Both the position numbers and the translations under genes were made by a program. Of a stretch of 35,862 nt of DNA, positions 22,893-30,478 are shown piece after piece; positions within the stretch are counted from its first letter, which is position 1, and every line of letters starts with the position of its first letter. The notes under the pieces were generated by a model. The model had not been told where the DNA came from. It was given only the letters and a program-made list of their open reading frames with translations, and made no database searches. Location: positions 1-35,862 of the forward strand of contig CAZIKF010000042.1 in assembly GCA_964539825.1 (NCBI GenBank). The letters run 5' to 3'. The DNA comes from CAZIKF01 sp964539825. GTDB lineage: Bacteria; Muiribacteriota; UBA6191.

Positions 22893-23741
22893 ATGACTCG
22901 AATCTTTATTTTTTTTATCCTGGCTGGTTTCCTCATGGGGGCAGAGGTTACTCAGCCAAAAGAGGGTAAACAGCCATTCTCGCCAGAGATGAACGAAACC
23001 CCTGACTCCATGATGTTGATTTGGCCAGAGCTGGGGGCGGAAAAAAAGGGAGAAATCCACAATGAGCATGGTCAAGAAGGAGAACCAGAAAAAGTAGAAG
23101 AAATCGAGAGAGAGGATGAGGAAGATCAGGACAGGGAACATGAGCGAGAATTTCTGATCGTTCACCGCGAACCACTTGAAGAAGCTCTCGCCTTTTTGGG
23201 TAAGAGAGGATCCCTTCCCCCTTTTATGATCAAAAATAGGGAGCATAAGGTTTTTCAACAAAGGGTGACGCTTTCTCTCCCCCGAGGTGAGGAGCCCCGG
23301 GAAATTTTACAATTACTAGCCTCTTCCTATGGCTTTCGTGCGACTGAAAGCCACGAAGTTTTTTTACTGTCGCCAATCAGGGAAGAACACAAACCCTCCA
23401 GACCGATCTCTTTGCATGTAGAAAAGGCCGAATTTGCTGCAGTAGTACTTAGTATTGCTAAACTAGCCCGTCTCAGCCTGTCCTTCTCCCATGATCTTCC
23501 CGATGATGCGGTGACTCTGCACTGGCAGAATGTAGATGCGGTAGATGGTTTAAAGGCCCTCATGAAGAGTAGAAACTTAAGCCTGGATCGAGTCGGGGAT
23601 GTATTTCTAATCAAACGCCGCTCCAAAAAAAGTAAAAAGAAAAAAAAGAAGAGGATTATCAAGAAAGTAATCGAAAGAAGAGGCCACGGCAGTGGTGGCG
23701 GACCCGTGGTTGAACACGAAGAAATCATCATCAAGGAATAA
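22893..23741 (+). CDS. Secreted protein with STN-like (secretin/TonB N-terminal) domain
   Basis: A 282-residue protein with a signal peptide (MTRIFIFFILAGFLMGA), AGGGGAAT-like ribosome binding site before the ATG, and last place in the exbB-to-here gene series. Residues about 40-95 are strongly acidic (EEIEREDEEDQDREHEREF). Residues about 105-165 contain a first alpha/beta piece (PREILQLLASSYGFRATESH). About 170-240 resemble an STN or secretin N-domain: ISLHVEKAEFAAVVLSIAKL, DAVTLHWQNVDAVDGLKALM, DRVGDVFLIK. A run of Lys and Arg follows, then an acidic tail. STN domains normally sit on secretins or TonB receptors; here it stands alone. The function is unknown; the domain call rests on pattern only. 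Confidence 0.65.
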   Translation: MTRIFIFFILAGFLMGAEVTQPKEGKQPFSPEMNETPDSMMLIWPELGAEKKGEIHNEHGQEGEPEKVEEIEREDEEDQDREHEREFLIVHREPLEEALAFLGKRGSLPPFMIKNREHKVFQQRVTLSLPRGEEPREILQLLASSYGFRATESHEVFLLSPIREEHKPSRPISLHVEKAEFAAVVLSIAKLARLSLSFSHDLPDDAVTLHWQNVDAVDGLKALMKSRNLSLDRVGDVFLIKRRSKKSKKKKKKRIIKKVIERRGHGSGGGPVVEHEEIIIKE

Positions 23742-23770
23742 ACTTCTAAGAAGAGTCCCAAAATCAGGTC

Positions 23771-23905
23771 ATCTTGCTACTTGATCGCGGGATCCACATT
23801 TCCGCCTCAATGGCGGGTCACTTCATTCAGGGGTTTGCTGGGTCACGGGGAATAGATTCAAATCATCACTTTGATTCCTGGATCCTCTGGTCAGGCCACC
23901 CGAAG
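23771..23905. repeat. Intergenic hairpin repeats
   Basis: Two elements of the family also found at 1651-1932 and 33258-33306. ACTTGATCGCGGGATCCA (near 23779-23796) is followed by hairpin CCGCC-TCAAT-GGCGG (23802-23816). An inverted copy, minus-strand CTTCGGGTGGCCTGACCAGA, lies about 23885-23904, with stem TGG/CCA and loop CCTGA. There is no coding capacity. Confidence 0.65.
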
Positions 23906-23915
23906 ACAAGGATGT

Positions 23916-23941
23916 AAAAAGCCCTTCCTTTTGGGAAGGGC
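23916..23941 (-). terminator. Rho-independent terminator of the S51 peptidase gene
   Basis: Perfect 8-bp stem (GCCCTTCC at 23921-23928 with GGAAGGGC at 23934-23941) and, on the minus strand, a T5 run right after it (23920-23916). It lies about 50 bp beyond the minus-strand stop at 23990. Confidence 0.9.
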
Positions 23942-23989
23942 CATTCTTGATTCTGGCTTTTGCCTTCTTCAGAAGGCTAAGCCATTTCT

Positions 23990-24937
23990 CTAGTATTTCT
24001 CAAAGACCTGTTGGGGGCTTGAGTAATTCGCGTCTTCCTGTGTCCAATAGTGGTGGCAGGAACCGTCGGCTCCAAAGATATAAGCATCTTGCCAGCTACT
24101 GTCTGGTGCGATGATTCTAGCCATCTTATCGCCGCCCTGGAAATGCCATTGGCGCTGACCGTCATTATAGACATGCTCAATGCCTACTCCCTGGCGGGTT
24201 TTGATGTGAAATTCATCATGAGGAATGTCCCACGAGGTGTCAGTCACAAAATCAATGAGCTGCCATATATTTCCCGACGGTAAAACTCCCTGGCTTACCC
24301 CGATACCGGAGTCATTAGGAAGTCCAAATACCATCATATGAGGAAATTTCTGGGCACCCATAGCAAGTTCATCCCTGCGCTGGGGGTCATGATGAAGGGT
24401 ACTCATGATGTCATGACAGAGCCCAAATCCTTCGGCATCATTTAAATCTGTATGAATCTGGCTGGCAAGAATGGAGCCAAGCTGATCGGCCCCGGCAGAA
24501 AATCCAGCGGTGAGTTTTCCTTTGCTTGCTCGGCTGTGGAGAACTTTCTTGAAAAGATCTTTATCACCGAAGAAATGCTCTCCGAGAGCTTTATATCGGG
24601 AAAGTCCAATGGAGCTATTTCCTCCGCCGAGCACCACGACCTCACTGTTAGCCAGCAGGTCAAATAAGTTTTCGGCCTCTTCTTCAGTTATGTGATCCGA
24701 GTAATAGAAAGGATATGCATCTAGCCCATATTTTTTAAAAAAATTAAAGTACCATTCAAATTTGCCCCATCCAAACTGCTGAGGGCTTCCCCATTCTCCA
24801 CCGTTTCCGCCTTCGGACATTGGAAGGTGCAGAAGTGTTTTATTATTCGCGCTTTGGAGTGCTCGTTCTACGATCCACCAGCGGTGAATATATTCGCAAC
24901 AATTATGGGAACTGTATATAAAGGCTGTGGGGTGCAT
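23990..24937 (-). CDS. Peptidase S51 / cyanophycinase-like protein
   Basis: A 315-residue protein with the class-I-glutamine-amidotransferase-like fold of family S51 (cyanophycinase, peptidase E). The nucleophile elbow is AGFSAGAD with Ser147. Upstream GGGNSSIGLSRYKALG (about 104-119) is the usual Gly-rich turn before the nucleophile, and LPNDSGIGV (207-214) matches the conserved GIGI region after it. STLHHDPQRRDE (about 179-190) supplies the likely catalytic His. It has no signal peptide, so it is cytoplasmic. The ATG at 24937 has AAAGGA nine bases upstream; two in-frame codons at 24955 and 24958 are less likely. No cyanophycin synthetase is in the window, so hydrolysis of cyanophycin is not implied; a dipeptidase or related role is equally open. 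Confidence 0.82.
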   Translation of the reverse strand: MHPTAFIYSSHNCCEYIHRWWIVERALQSANNKTLLHLPMSEGGNGGEWGSPQQFGWGKFEWYFNFFKKYGLDAYPFYYSDHITEEEAENLFDLLANSEVVVLGGGNSSIGLSRYKALGEHFFGDKDLFKKVLHSRASKGKLTAGFSAGADQLGSILASQIHTDLNDAEGFGLCHDIMSTLHHDPQRRDELAMGAQKFPHMMVFGLPNDSGIGVSQGVLPSGNIWQLIDFVTDTSWDIPHDEFHIKTRQGVGIEHVYNDGQRQWHFQGGDKMARIIAPDSSWQDAYIFGADGSCHHYWTQEDANYSSPQQVFEKY

Positions 24938-25318
24938 TTGATCGAATCCTTTCATCAACTTAACTCGCTTTCAATAAGGGCTTGGACCATAGCGGATACC
25001 AGTCCTGCGATCCGCAGGCATTCTAGCGCAGTGCTGAATTCCGTGCAAAGTGTGTCTGAGTGCGGATTCCCTCAAGACCCTTCAAAAGAGAGGCTTAAAT
25101 CTAATGATTTGTTAGACTGCTCCGCCGACAGAAAAAAAAGAGTCGAATCTTGATTTGGTGGAACAAAATAATGGGCTTTCTCGTAAGATATTATCCTGGG
25201 GTTTGTGCATGTAACTGTGCGCTCACTCTATGGCGTGAGTTCATTTTTCATCAGGCGCGGCATTCTAATACACAGCAGCGCGGGAAAGGCTGGAGAATTG
25301 AGTTTGATCAAGATCTGT
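24938..25318. other. Divergent intergenic region, no gene seen
   Basis: 381 bp between the divergent S51 and C92-type genes. No tRNA, no clear repeat and no convincing small gene were found. Both upstream genes must have promoters here, but no strong paired -35/-10 could be singled out. Confidence 0.5.
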
Positions 25319-26947
25319 ATGCGGTTTCCTTTGCGGTATAGGGTCCAGTACTTTTTCCTGGCTCTTTGCATCTGCTCTGGCCCTCTCTTTTCAGAACTTC
25401 CAGACAATCATCTTCAGGTCATAGAGAGTTTCTGGAAGCTGGAATGTTTTCAGCGAAAAATTCTTAGCAGGGTTGGCGGATGGTCAGAAAAATATAAGAC
25501 CTCACGGGTTCTTTCCGCGGCAAGCTCTAAGGAGTTGGATGGGCTCATGCGGTCGGTCCAGACTCTTAGAAACAACGCCAGGGAAATTAATCGTGTCGCT
25601 TCTGCGGTACATGTGAAACTCTACCAACTTGAGAAGTTCCACAAAGTCCATAGCAACTCCCTGGAAGAAGAGGTTTTAGATCTAAAGGCCATCAAACTCG
25701 ATGATACTGATCTCTTTCATCTATTAATGGGAACCCTTGCTGATCTTCTTGTTTACGAACAGCTGAGTTTTCTGTATCACCTGGTTGAAGGGGATCGAAT
25801 CCTCATAAGACGTTTGAATGAGATCTGGATTGATGGTGAAACAGGACATTTCCTCAAACTACGCAATGAATGGCTTTCCGTATCAAAGCGCAGGGAATTT
25901 GGGAGAGCCCTCAGGCTTCTTGATTTTCATAAAGACCGATTTGATCAATTGATCGGGGCTGGACAACCATTCTTAATCAAGCTCCTGGCTCGCTTCGACA
26001 ATCATCTGGCACGAGAACTAAGAAAATCCTCAAGTTTTTGGTCAAGTATTGGAGGTTTCTTCAAGAGTGCTTACCGGAAGCTCAAAGATGGGTCGATGAA
26101 CAGCCTGAATTGGATGGAGTACCAACTATCCAAGATTTTTGGAAACACATCTGGAGCGGTGAACTGGCAGAAATTTTTAGACTCCATTCCGGCTCAGGAG
26201 TTGGAATTCATTCGGGATGAAGTTCTTCAGCCTGGCGACATCATTGTTGAAAAGACCCGCGGCGCATTAACAGACACCCTGATTCCTGGTTTCTTTGGCC
26301 ATCTGGCGATGGTTATAGGAACCCCCGCCCAACTTGAGGGAATTAAACTTTCAGATGGAAGCAGGATTTTGGATCACCCCACTATTAAGGCGTTGATCCC
26401 AAGGCTTGAGAGTGGGGAAACCGTTGTGGAATCTATCCGTCCAGGCGTGGATTTGATAGATATCAAGGACTGGGAAATCTCTGATCTAGCTGTAATCAGG
26501 GCATCTCATTATCCACCGGGGTACCTGGGAGAAGTGATTCTCAAAGCGGCCATGTATGGAGGAAGGAAGTATGATTTTCTTTTCGATATAAACACAGAAT
26601 ACCTGCCCATTTGTTCCGAGATCCCCTTTCATTCTTACCTGGGTATCAAATTCAGGGTATCGAAAACACTCGGAATTTGGACTATCAGTCCCGATGACGT
26701 GGCAGTTTTAGTTAGATCAGAAGAGGAAGGTGCTGCTAAGAGGCCCCTGAAATTGATTTATTTTTTTACACAGAAAAAACGTATCCCAACAAATGAGATG
26801 CTGGGCTTGTATATTCAAGCATTGAATGACGCGGGTAGTAGCTATGAAGAAGTACCTGCCCAGTCCAGGTTTAAATTAACGAACATTGCCTCACTTTGGA
26901 AACAAGAGTTGGCAAAGAGAAAGTCGAAAGTCGGGGAGAGAAAATGA
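25319..26947 (+). CDS. Secreted YiiX/C92-type permuted NlpC/P60 hydrolase, first paralogue
   Basis: A 542-residue protein. A signal peptide (YRVQYFFLALCICSGPLFS) is followed by a helical domain of about 260 residues, then a permuted papain-like NlpC/P60 domain of the YiiX (peptidase C92) type. That domain opens with LQPGDIIVEKTRGALTD (303-319). It has the catalytic His328 in FFGHLAMVIG before Cys432 in PICSEIPFHS, the reversed His-then-Cys order of this class, and later DDVAVLV. Relatives cleave amide or ester bonds in peptidoglycan, lipids or proteins, so the substrate is open. The start is uncertain: ATG 25319 has no ribosome binding site, while a TTG at 25304 has GGAG eight bases upstream. 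It overlaps the next gene by four bases and is its paralogue. Confidence 0.8.
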   Translation: MRFPLRYRVQYFFLALCICSGPLFSELPDNHLQVIESFWKLECFQRKILSRVGGWSEKYKTSRVLSAASSKELDGLMRSVQTLRNNAREINRVASAVHVKLYQLEKFHKVHSNSLEEEVLDLKAIKLDDTDLFHLLMGTLADLLVYEQLSFLYHLVEGDRILIRRLNEIWIDGETGHFLKLRNEWLSVSKRREFGRALRLLDFHKDRFDQLIGAGQPFLIKLLARFDNHLARELRKSSSFWSSIGGFFKSAYRKLKDGSMNSLNWMEYQLSKIFGNTSGAVNWQKFLDSIPAQELEFIRDEVLQPGDIIVEKTRGALTDTLIPGFFGHLAMVIGTPAQLEGIKLSDGSRILDHPTIKALIPRLESGETVVESIRPGVDLIDIKDWEISDLAVIRASHYPPGYLGEVILKAAMYGGRKYDFLFDINTEYLPICSEIPFHSYLGIKFRVSKTLGIWTISPDDVAVLVRSEEEGAAKRPLKLIYFFTQKKRIPTNEMLGLYIQALNDAGSSYEEVPAQSRFKLTNIASLWKQELAKRKSKVGERK

Positions 26948-28473
26948 AACGAGTCTTAATTCTATTTCTAGCAATGGGTATTTGTTCTAATTTATGTGCC
27001 TCCGGGCTTCAACTCTTCCAGGATCGTGCCGGAAAATTCTGGGAATTTGAAGATCGCAGTAAGGTAATCATGCGATCCATTGCAAATTGGCTGCAGAGGC
27101 ATCCTGATATTGAGAAAATCACTCCTGAAACCTCGCTCGAGATCAAGCAAATTATTGAAAGCTATTATGATTTTGCCACGGCACTAAATGGATTTTTGGG
27201 AGAACAGGAGCGGGCTTTCATCAATTCTACAGCCACCCACAAGTTTGAAGATCTTTATGATGAGAAAATCGGAGAAGAAGTGGTTACCGATGTGCATCTC
27301 CATGAGGCCCTTTTTGGGGCCCTGGGAGATTTGCTTCTATTTGAAAATCTGAGGTTTCAATTTAAGGTTGTGTCCGCCAGTGACATGTTTAAAGAGAAAT
27401 TGAATGAGATTGAAGCCGGTGGTCAGCAGGGTCATTATAGCCGTTTGGTAGAAAATCTGATGAGTCGAGCGAAAAGGCTTCGATTTTCCAATACCCTTGA
27501 GTTTCTAGACGACCATTCAGAGAAACTGGACACCTTGCAAGGCGAGGGTTTTTTGTATCTTCAGGCTCTTCGTCAAAGGCTGGAGACTCATCTCGCGCAA
27601 GACATAAGGGACTCTGCCACCTTCTGGGGAAGAATTAAGGGACATTTCAAGAAATACTTCACCAAGTTTGATATTCGTCAACATAAGAGACTGAACTGGA
27701 CCGAATATTATCTTTCCAAAGTTTTTGGAAACCTCGCCGGCAGTATAAATGTCCAGAAGCTGATCAAGTCAATTCCCGTGGAGGAACTACAGCGGGTCAA
27801 GGCAGAGGTTCTACAGCCTGGAGATGTAATAGTGGAGAAGACCACGGGGGCCATCACGGACAAATTCATTCCGGGTCACTTTGGTCACGTTGCAGTCTAT
27901 ATAGGCAGGCCCGAACAGCTTAAAGGGATTCTACTCTCTGACGGTTCCGCACTTCTGGATCATCCCAAGGTTAAGGCTCTGATTCCTGAACTGGAGGCTG
28001 GAGCTACTACAATGGAAGCCATTCGGCCAGGTACCCGATTAGAAGATATTTCACACTGGGCTATTACTGATTTGGCGGTTTTACGGCCCCAGTCTTATCC
28101 CAAAAAGCACCTTGGGGATGTGTTGTTAAAGGCAATGAGTTATTCAGGTACTAAATACGATTTCAATTTTGATGTGAATACCGAGGCTATCGTGGTCTGT
28201 TCTGAGCTGCCCTACCAAACTTTTCGAGGGATCAATTTTCGAATAGCCTATAAGGCTGGCCGCTGGACAATCAGTCCTGATGATGTCGCCATCCTGGCTG
28301 GGCCGGATGACTCCGATGTGGCGAATCGCCCCTTAAGACTGGTGTATTTTAACCACGAGACCAAAGAGGTTGAGCAGGCTGAGCGCTTTGAGCTTTATAA
28401 GACCCTCGTAGATGTGGATAGCAACTACGCGGATGCGCCTGAGAATGATCATTCCTACCCAGAACTACAGTAG
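26944..28473 (+). CDS. Secreted YiiX/C92-type permuted NlpC/P60 hydrolase, second paralogue
   Basis: A 509-residue paralogue of the preceding gene with the same plan: signal peptide (MKRVLILFLAMGICSNLCAS), helical N-terminal domain of about 265 residues, then the permuted NlpC/P60 domain. LQPGDVIVEKTTGAITD is at residues 290-306, His315 in HFGHVAVYIG, and Cys419 in VVCSELPYQT. Similarity to the first copy is high in the catalytic half (SDGS, LDHP, KALIP, IRPG, WTISPDDVA) and lower but visible in the helical half (LFGALGDLLLFENLRF against LLMGTLADLLVYEQLSF). The ATG overlaps the previous stop (ATGA) and has GGGGAG upstream, so the pair is one translationally coupled unit. Likely a tandem duplication followed by divergence. 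Confidence 0.85.
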   Translation: MKRVLILFLAMGICSNLCASGLQLFQDRAGKFWEFEDRSKVIMRSIANWLQRHPDIEKITPETSLEIKQIIESYYDFATALNGFLGEQERAFINSTATHKFEDLYDEKIGEEVVTDVHLHEALFGALGDLLLFENLRFQFKVVSASDMFKEKLNEIEAGGQQGHYSRLVENLMSRAKRLRFSNTLEFLDDHSEKLDTLQGEGFLYLQALRQRLETHLAQDIRDSATFWGRIKGHFKKYFTKFDIRQHKRLNWTEYYLSKVFGNLAGSINVQKLIKSIPVEELQRVKAEVLQPGDVIVEKTTGAITDKFIPGHFGHVAVYIGRPEQLKGILLSDGSALLDHPKVKALIPELEAGATTMEAIRPGTRLEDISHWAITDLAVLRPQSYPKKHLGDVLLKAMSYSGTKYDFNFDVNTEAIVVCSELPYQTFRGINFRIAYKAGRWTISPDDVAILAGPDDSDVANRPLRLVYFNHETKEVEQAERFELYKTLVDVDSNYADAPENDHSYPELQ

Positions 28474-28491
28474 ACATTACCAGAACCTTTC

Positions 28492-29876
28492 GTGAAGACT
28501 CGCTTTGTAGATGTTGCCGTAATAGGCTGTGGAACGGCAGGAATGTCTGCGTTTCGCTCAGCGCGAAAGTTTACCGATAAAGTAGTCACCATTGAAAGCG
28601 GGCCCTACGGCACAACTTGTGCCAGGGTAGGCTGTATGCCTAGTAAGCTGCTCATCGCCGCGGCGGAGGCTGCACATCACATCAAAGACAGCAGTGGATT
28701 TGGAGTCTTTACGGACTCCATTCATATTGACGGACGCAAAGTGATGGATCGGGTCCGAAGCGAGCGCGATCGGTTTGTTGGATTCGTGGTTGAATCCGTA
28801 GAAGAATTTCCAGAAGCCTCAAGAATCCAGGGTTGCGCGCGGTTTCTTGCACCAGGAATTCTCCAGGTTGATGAGGACCTGCGCCTGGAAGCCCGTGCCA
28901 TCGTCCTGGCTACCGGGTCATCACCTGCGATCCCCAAGCCTTTTGAGGAATTGGGTGACCGTCTAATTATCAATGATCACGTGTTTGAATGGGAAACTTT
29001 GCCAAAATCGGTGGCTGTTTTTGGACCTGGCATTATTGGTTTGGAGATCGGTCAAGCGCTTCATCGCCTGGGTGTACGAGTCACATTATTTGGCCGTGGC
29101 GGAAGAGTCGGAGTGTTCACGGACCCGGAAATAGTTCCCTATTGCCGTAAAACTTTCGGCGCTGAGCTGGATTTCACCTACACACCTAAAGTTCATGGAA
29201 TGAAGCGCGAAGGTGAAGGGGTAAAAATCCATTTTGAAGATGATGAGGAAAAGGAAAGAATCGAAGAATTCGAGTATGTTCTCTGTGCAACCGGCAGAAG
29301 CCCCAATCTTCATTCACTCAGCCTGGAAAATAGCGGAGTGGTATTGGATGAGAAAGGAATCCCAGTCTTTCATCCCAGAACTTTGCAATGCGGGAATTCC
29401 CCTGTCTTCATCGCCGGAGATGTGAATCACACCCTTCCTCTCCTACACGAAGCCGCAGATGAAGGTAAAATCGCCGGAGAGAACGCCGGCCGCTTTCCGC
29501 AGGTTCTTGAAGGGAATCGTCGCTCTGAATTAACGGTGGCATTTACGGATCCTCAGATGGTCGTCGTGGGAAGCTCCTTTCAACAACTTCAAGAGATAGA
29601 TCGGCCCTTTCTCACCGGCAAGGTCTCTTTTGAAAACCAGGGTCGAAGCAGAGTAATGCGAGTCAACCGGGGCTTGATGCATGTGTATGCAGACAAGCAG
29701 ACCCACCGCTTCCTGGGAGCGGAGATTTTTGGCCCCCGTGCTGAGCACCTTGGCCATCTCCTGGCCTGGGCACATCAGCAGAGACTTACCATTGAGCAGA
29801 TGCTGGACATGGTGTTTTATCACCCGGTCATTGAGGAAGGCTTGCGCACAGCTCTGCGCGATGTGCTAAGCAGCTC
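28492..29876 (+). CDS. Dihydrolipoamide-dehydrogenase-like flavoprotein, C-terminus lost in assembly gap
   Basis: Class I pyridine nucleotide-disulfide oxidoreductase; 461 residues are visible before the gap. The FAD-binding VAVIGCGTAGMSA is at residues 8-20 and the redox pair Cys43/Cys48 in TTCARVGCMPSK. The NAD-binding GPGIIGLEIG is at 178-187, a second FAD motif VFIAGDVN at 305-312, and the C-terminal His444-x4-Glu449 catalytic pair in FYHPVIEEG. The CARVGC spacing instead of CLNVGC marks a side branch often annotated as dihydrolipoyl dehydrogenase; no 2-oxo-acid dehydrogenase E1/E2 gene is nearby, so its lipoyl partner, if any, is elsewhere. The start is a GTG without a clear ribosome binding site, 18 bp after the C92 paralogue. 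Only a few residues should be missing at the end. Confidence 0.85.
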
Positions 29877-29976
29877 NNNNNNNNNNNNNNNNNNNNNNNN
29901 NNNNNNNNNNNNNNNNNNNNNNNNNNNNNNNNNNNNNNNNNNNNNNNNNNNNNNNNNNNNNNNNNNNNNNNNNNNN
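29877..29976. other. Assembly gap of 100 N
   Basis: Exactly 100 undetermined bases, the usual filler for a scaffold join of unknown size. It removes the 3' ends of two convergent genes. The real distance, and even additional genes, cannot be excluded. Confidence 0.99.
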
Positions 29977-30400
29977 CTGGTTGAGTTCCATCACTTCCCC
30001 ATTTTTTGCTTTCTGGGTCAAAATGGATGGTACATGCGCTGCCTTCTTCTGAAATTACGTCAAATTCCACCCGGGGGGCAGTAGAGCTGTCGGTGTCGGA
30101 GTTAACAAGTCTTGGCTTGGAGAACCGCTTGAATTTTCTGGGTTTGAAATCAAGCCCCACGATTCCCCGGATTTCTTCGGGAATAAGATCTTGTATGCTT
30201 TGGGGATAACTACCGGTCCTCAGGCGATATCTCTCAAGGGCTCGAGGAATCTGAAGAATGCCCTGTTCTGCGATCAGCCGCTCCTTCGAGCCGCGAATCA
30301 TTTCTGAAAAATAGTTTCCCATTGGAATTCCCACAAAGAAGACCAGGGCTAAAAAAATTACGATTTTGGTGACCTCAGGTTTGTCTTCAGGAGATTCCAT
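29977..30400 (-). CDS. Membrane-anchored pseudopilin-like protein, C-terminus in gap
   Basis: 141 residues are visible from the ATG at 30400; the frame runs into the gap with no stop. After a short charged head (MESPEDKPEVTK) comes one membrane helix (IVIFLALVFFVGIPMGNYF), then ILQIPRALERYRLRTGSYPQ, which resembles the start of the GspG/pseudopilin globular part (ALxxYRxxxGxYP). The rest is a beta-rich region ending in FDPESKKWGSDGTQP, also like GspG tails. It lacks the prepilin peptidase motif (Gly then Phe-x4-Glu) at the helix start, so it is probably not processed as a pilin. No type II secretion genes are adjacent. The ATG has no strong ribosome binding site; a TTG at 30442 is less likely because it lies within a terminator hairpin. 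Confidence 0.6.
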
Positions 30401-30423
30401 AGGGGGGACATTGTACTGAAAAC

Positions 30424-30466
30424 AAAAAAAATCTGCCCTCAATTCACAGAAGGCAGACTTTTTTTT
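30424..30466. terminator. Bidirectional rho-independent terminator
   Basis: Stem TCTGCC (30432-30437) and GGCAGA (30452-30457) flanked by eight A on the left (30424-30431) and eight T on the right (30459-30466). On the minus strand it ends the subtilase transcript (stop at 30479), so the next minus-strand gene at 30400 needs its own promoter or read-through. Confidence 0.85.
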
Positions 30467-30478
30467 AAGAAATCAATC

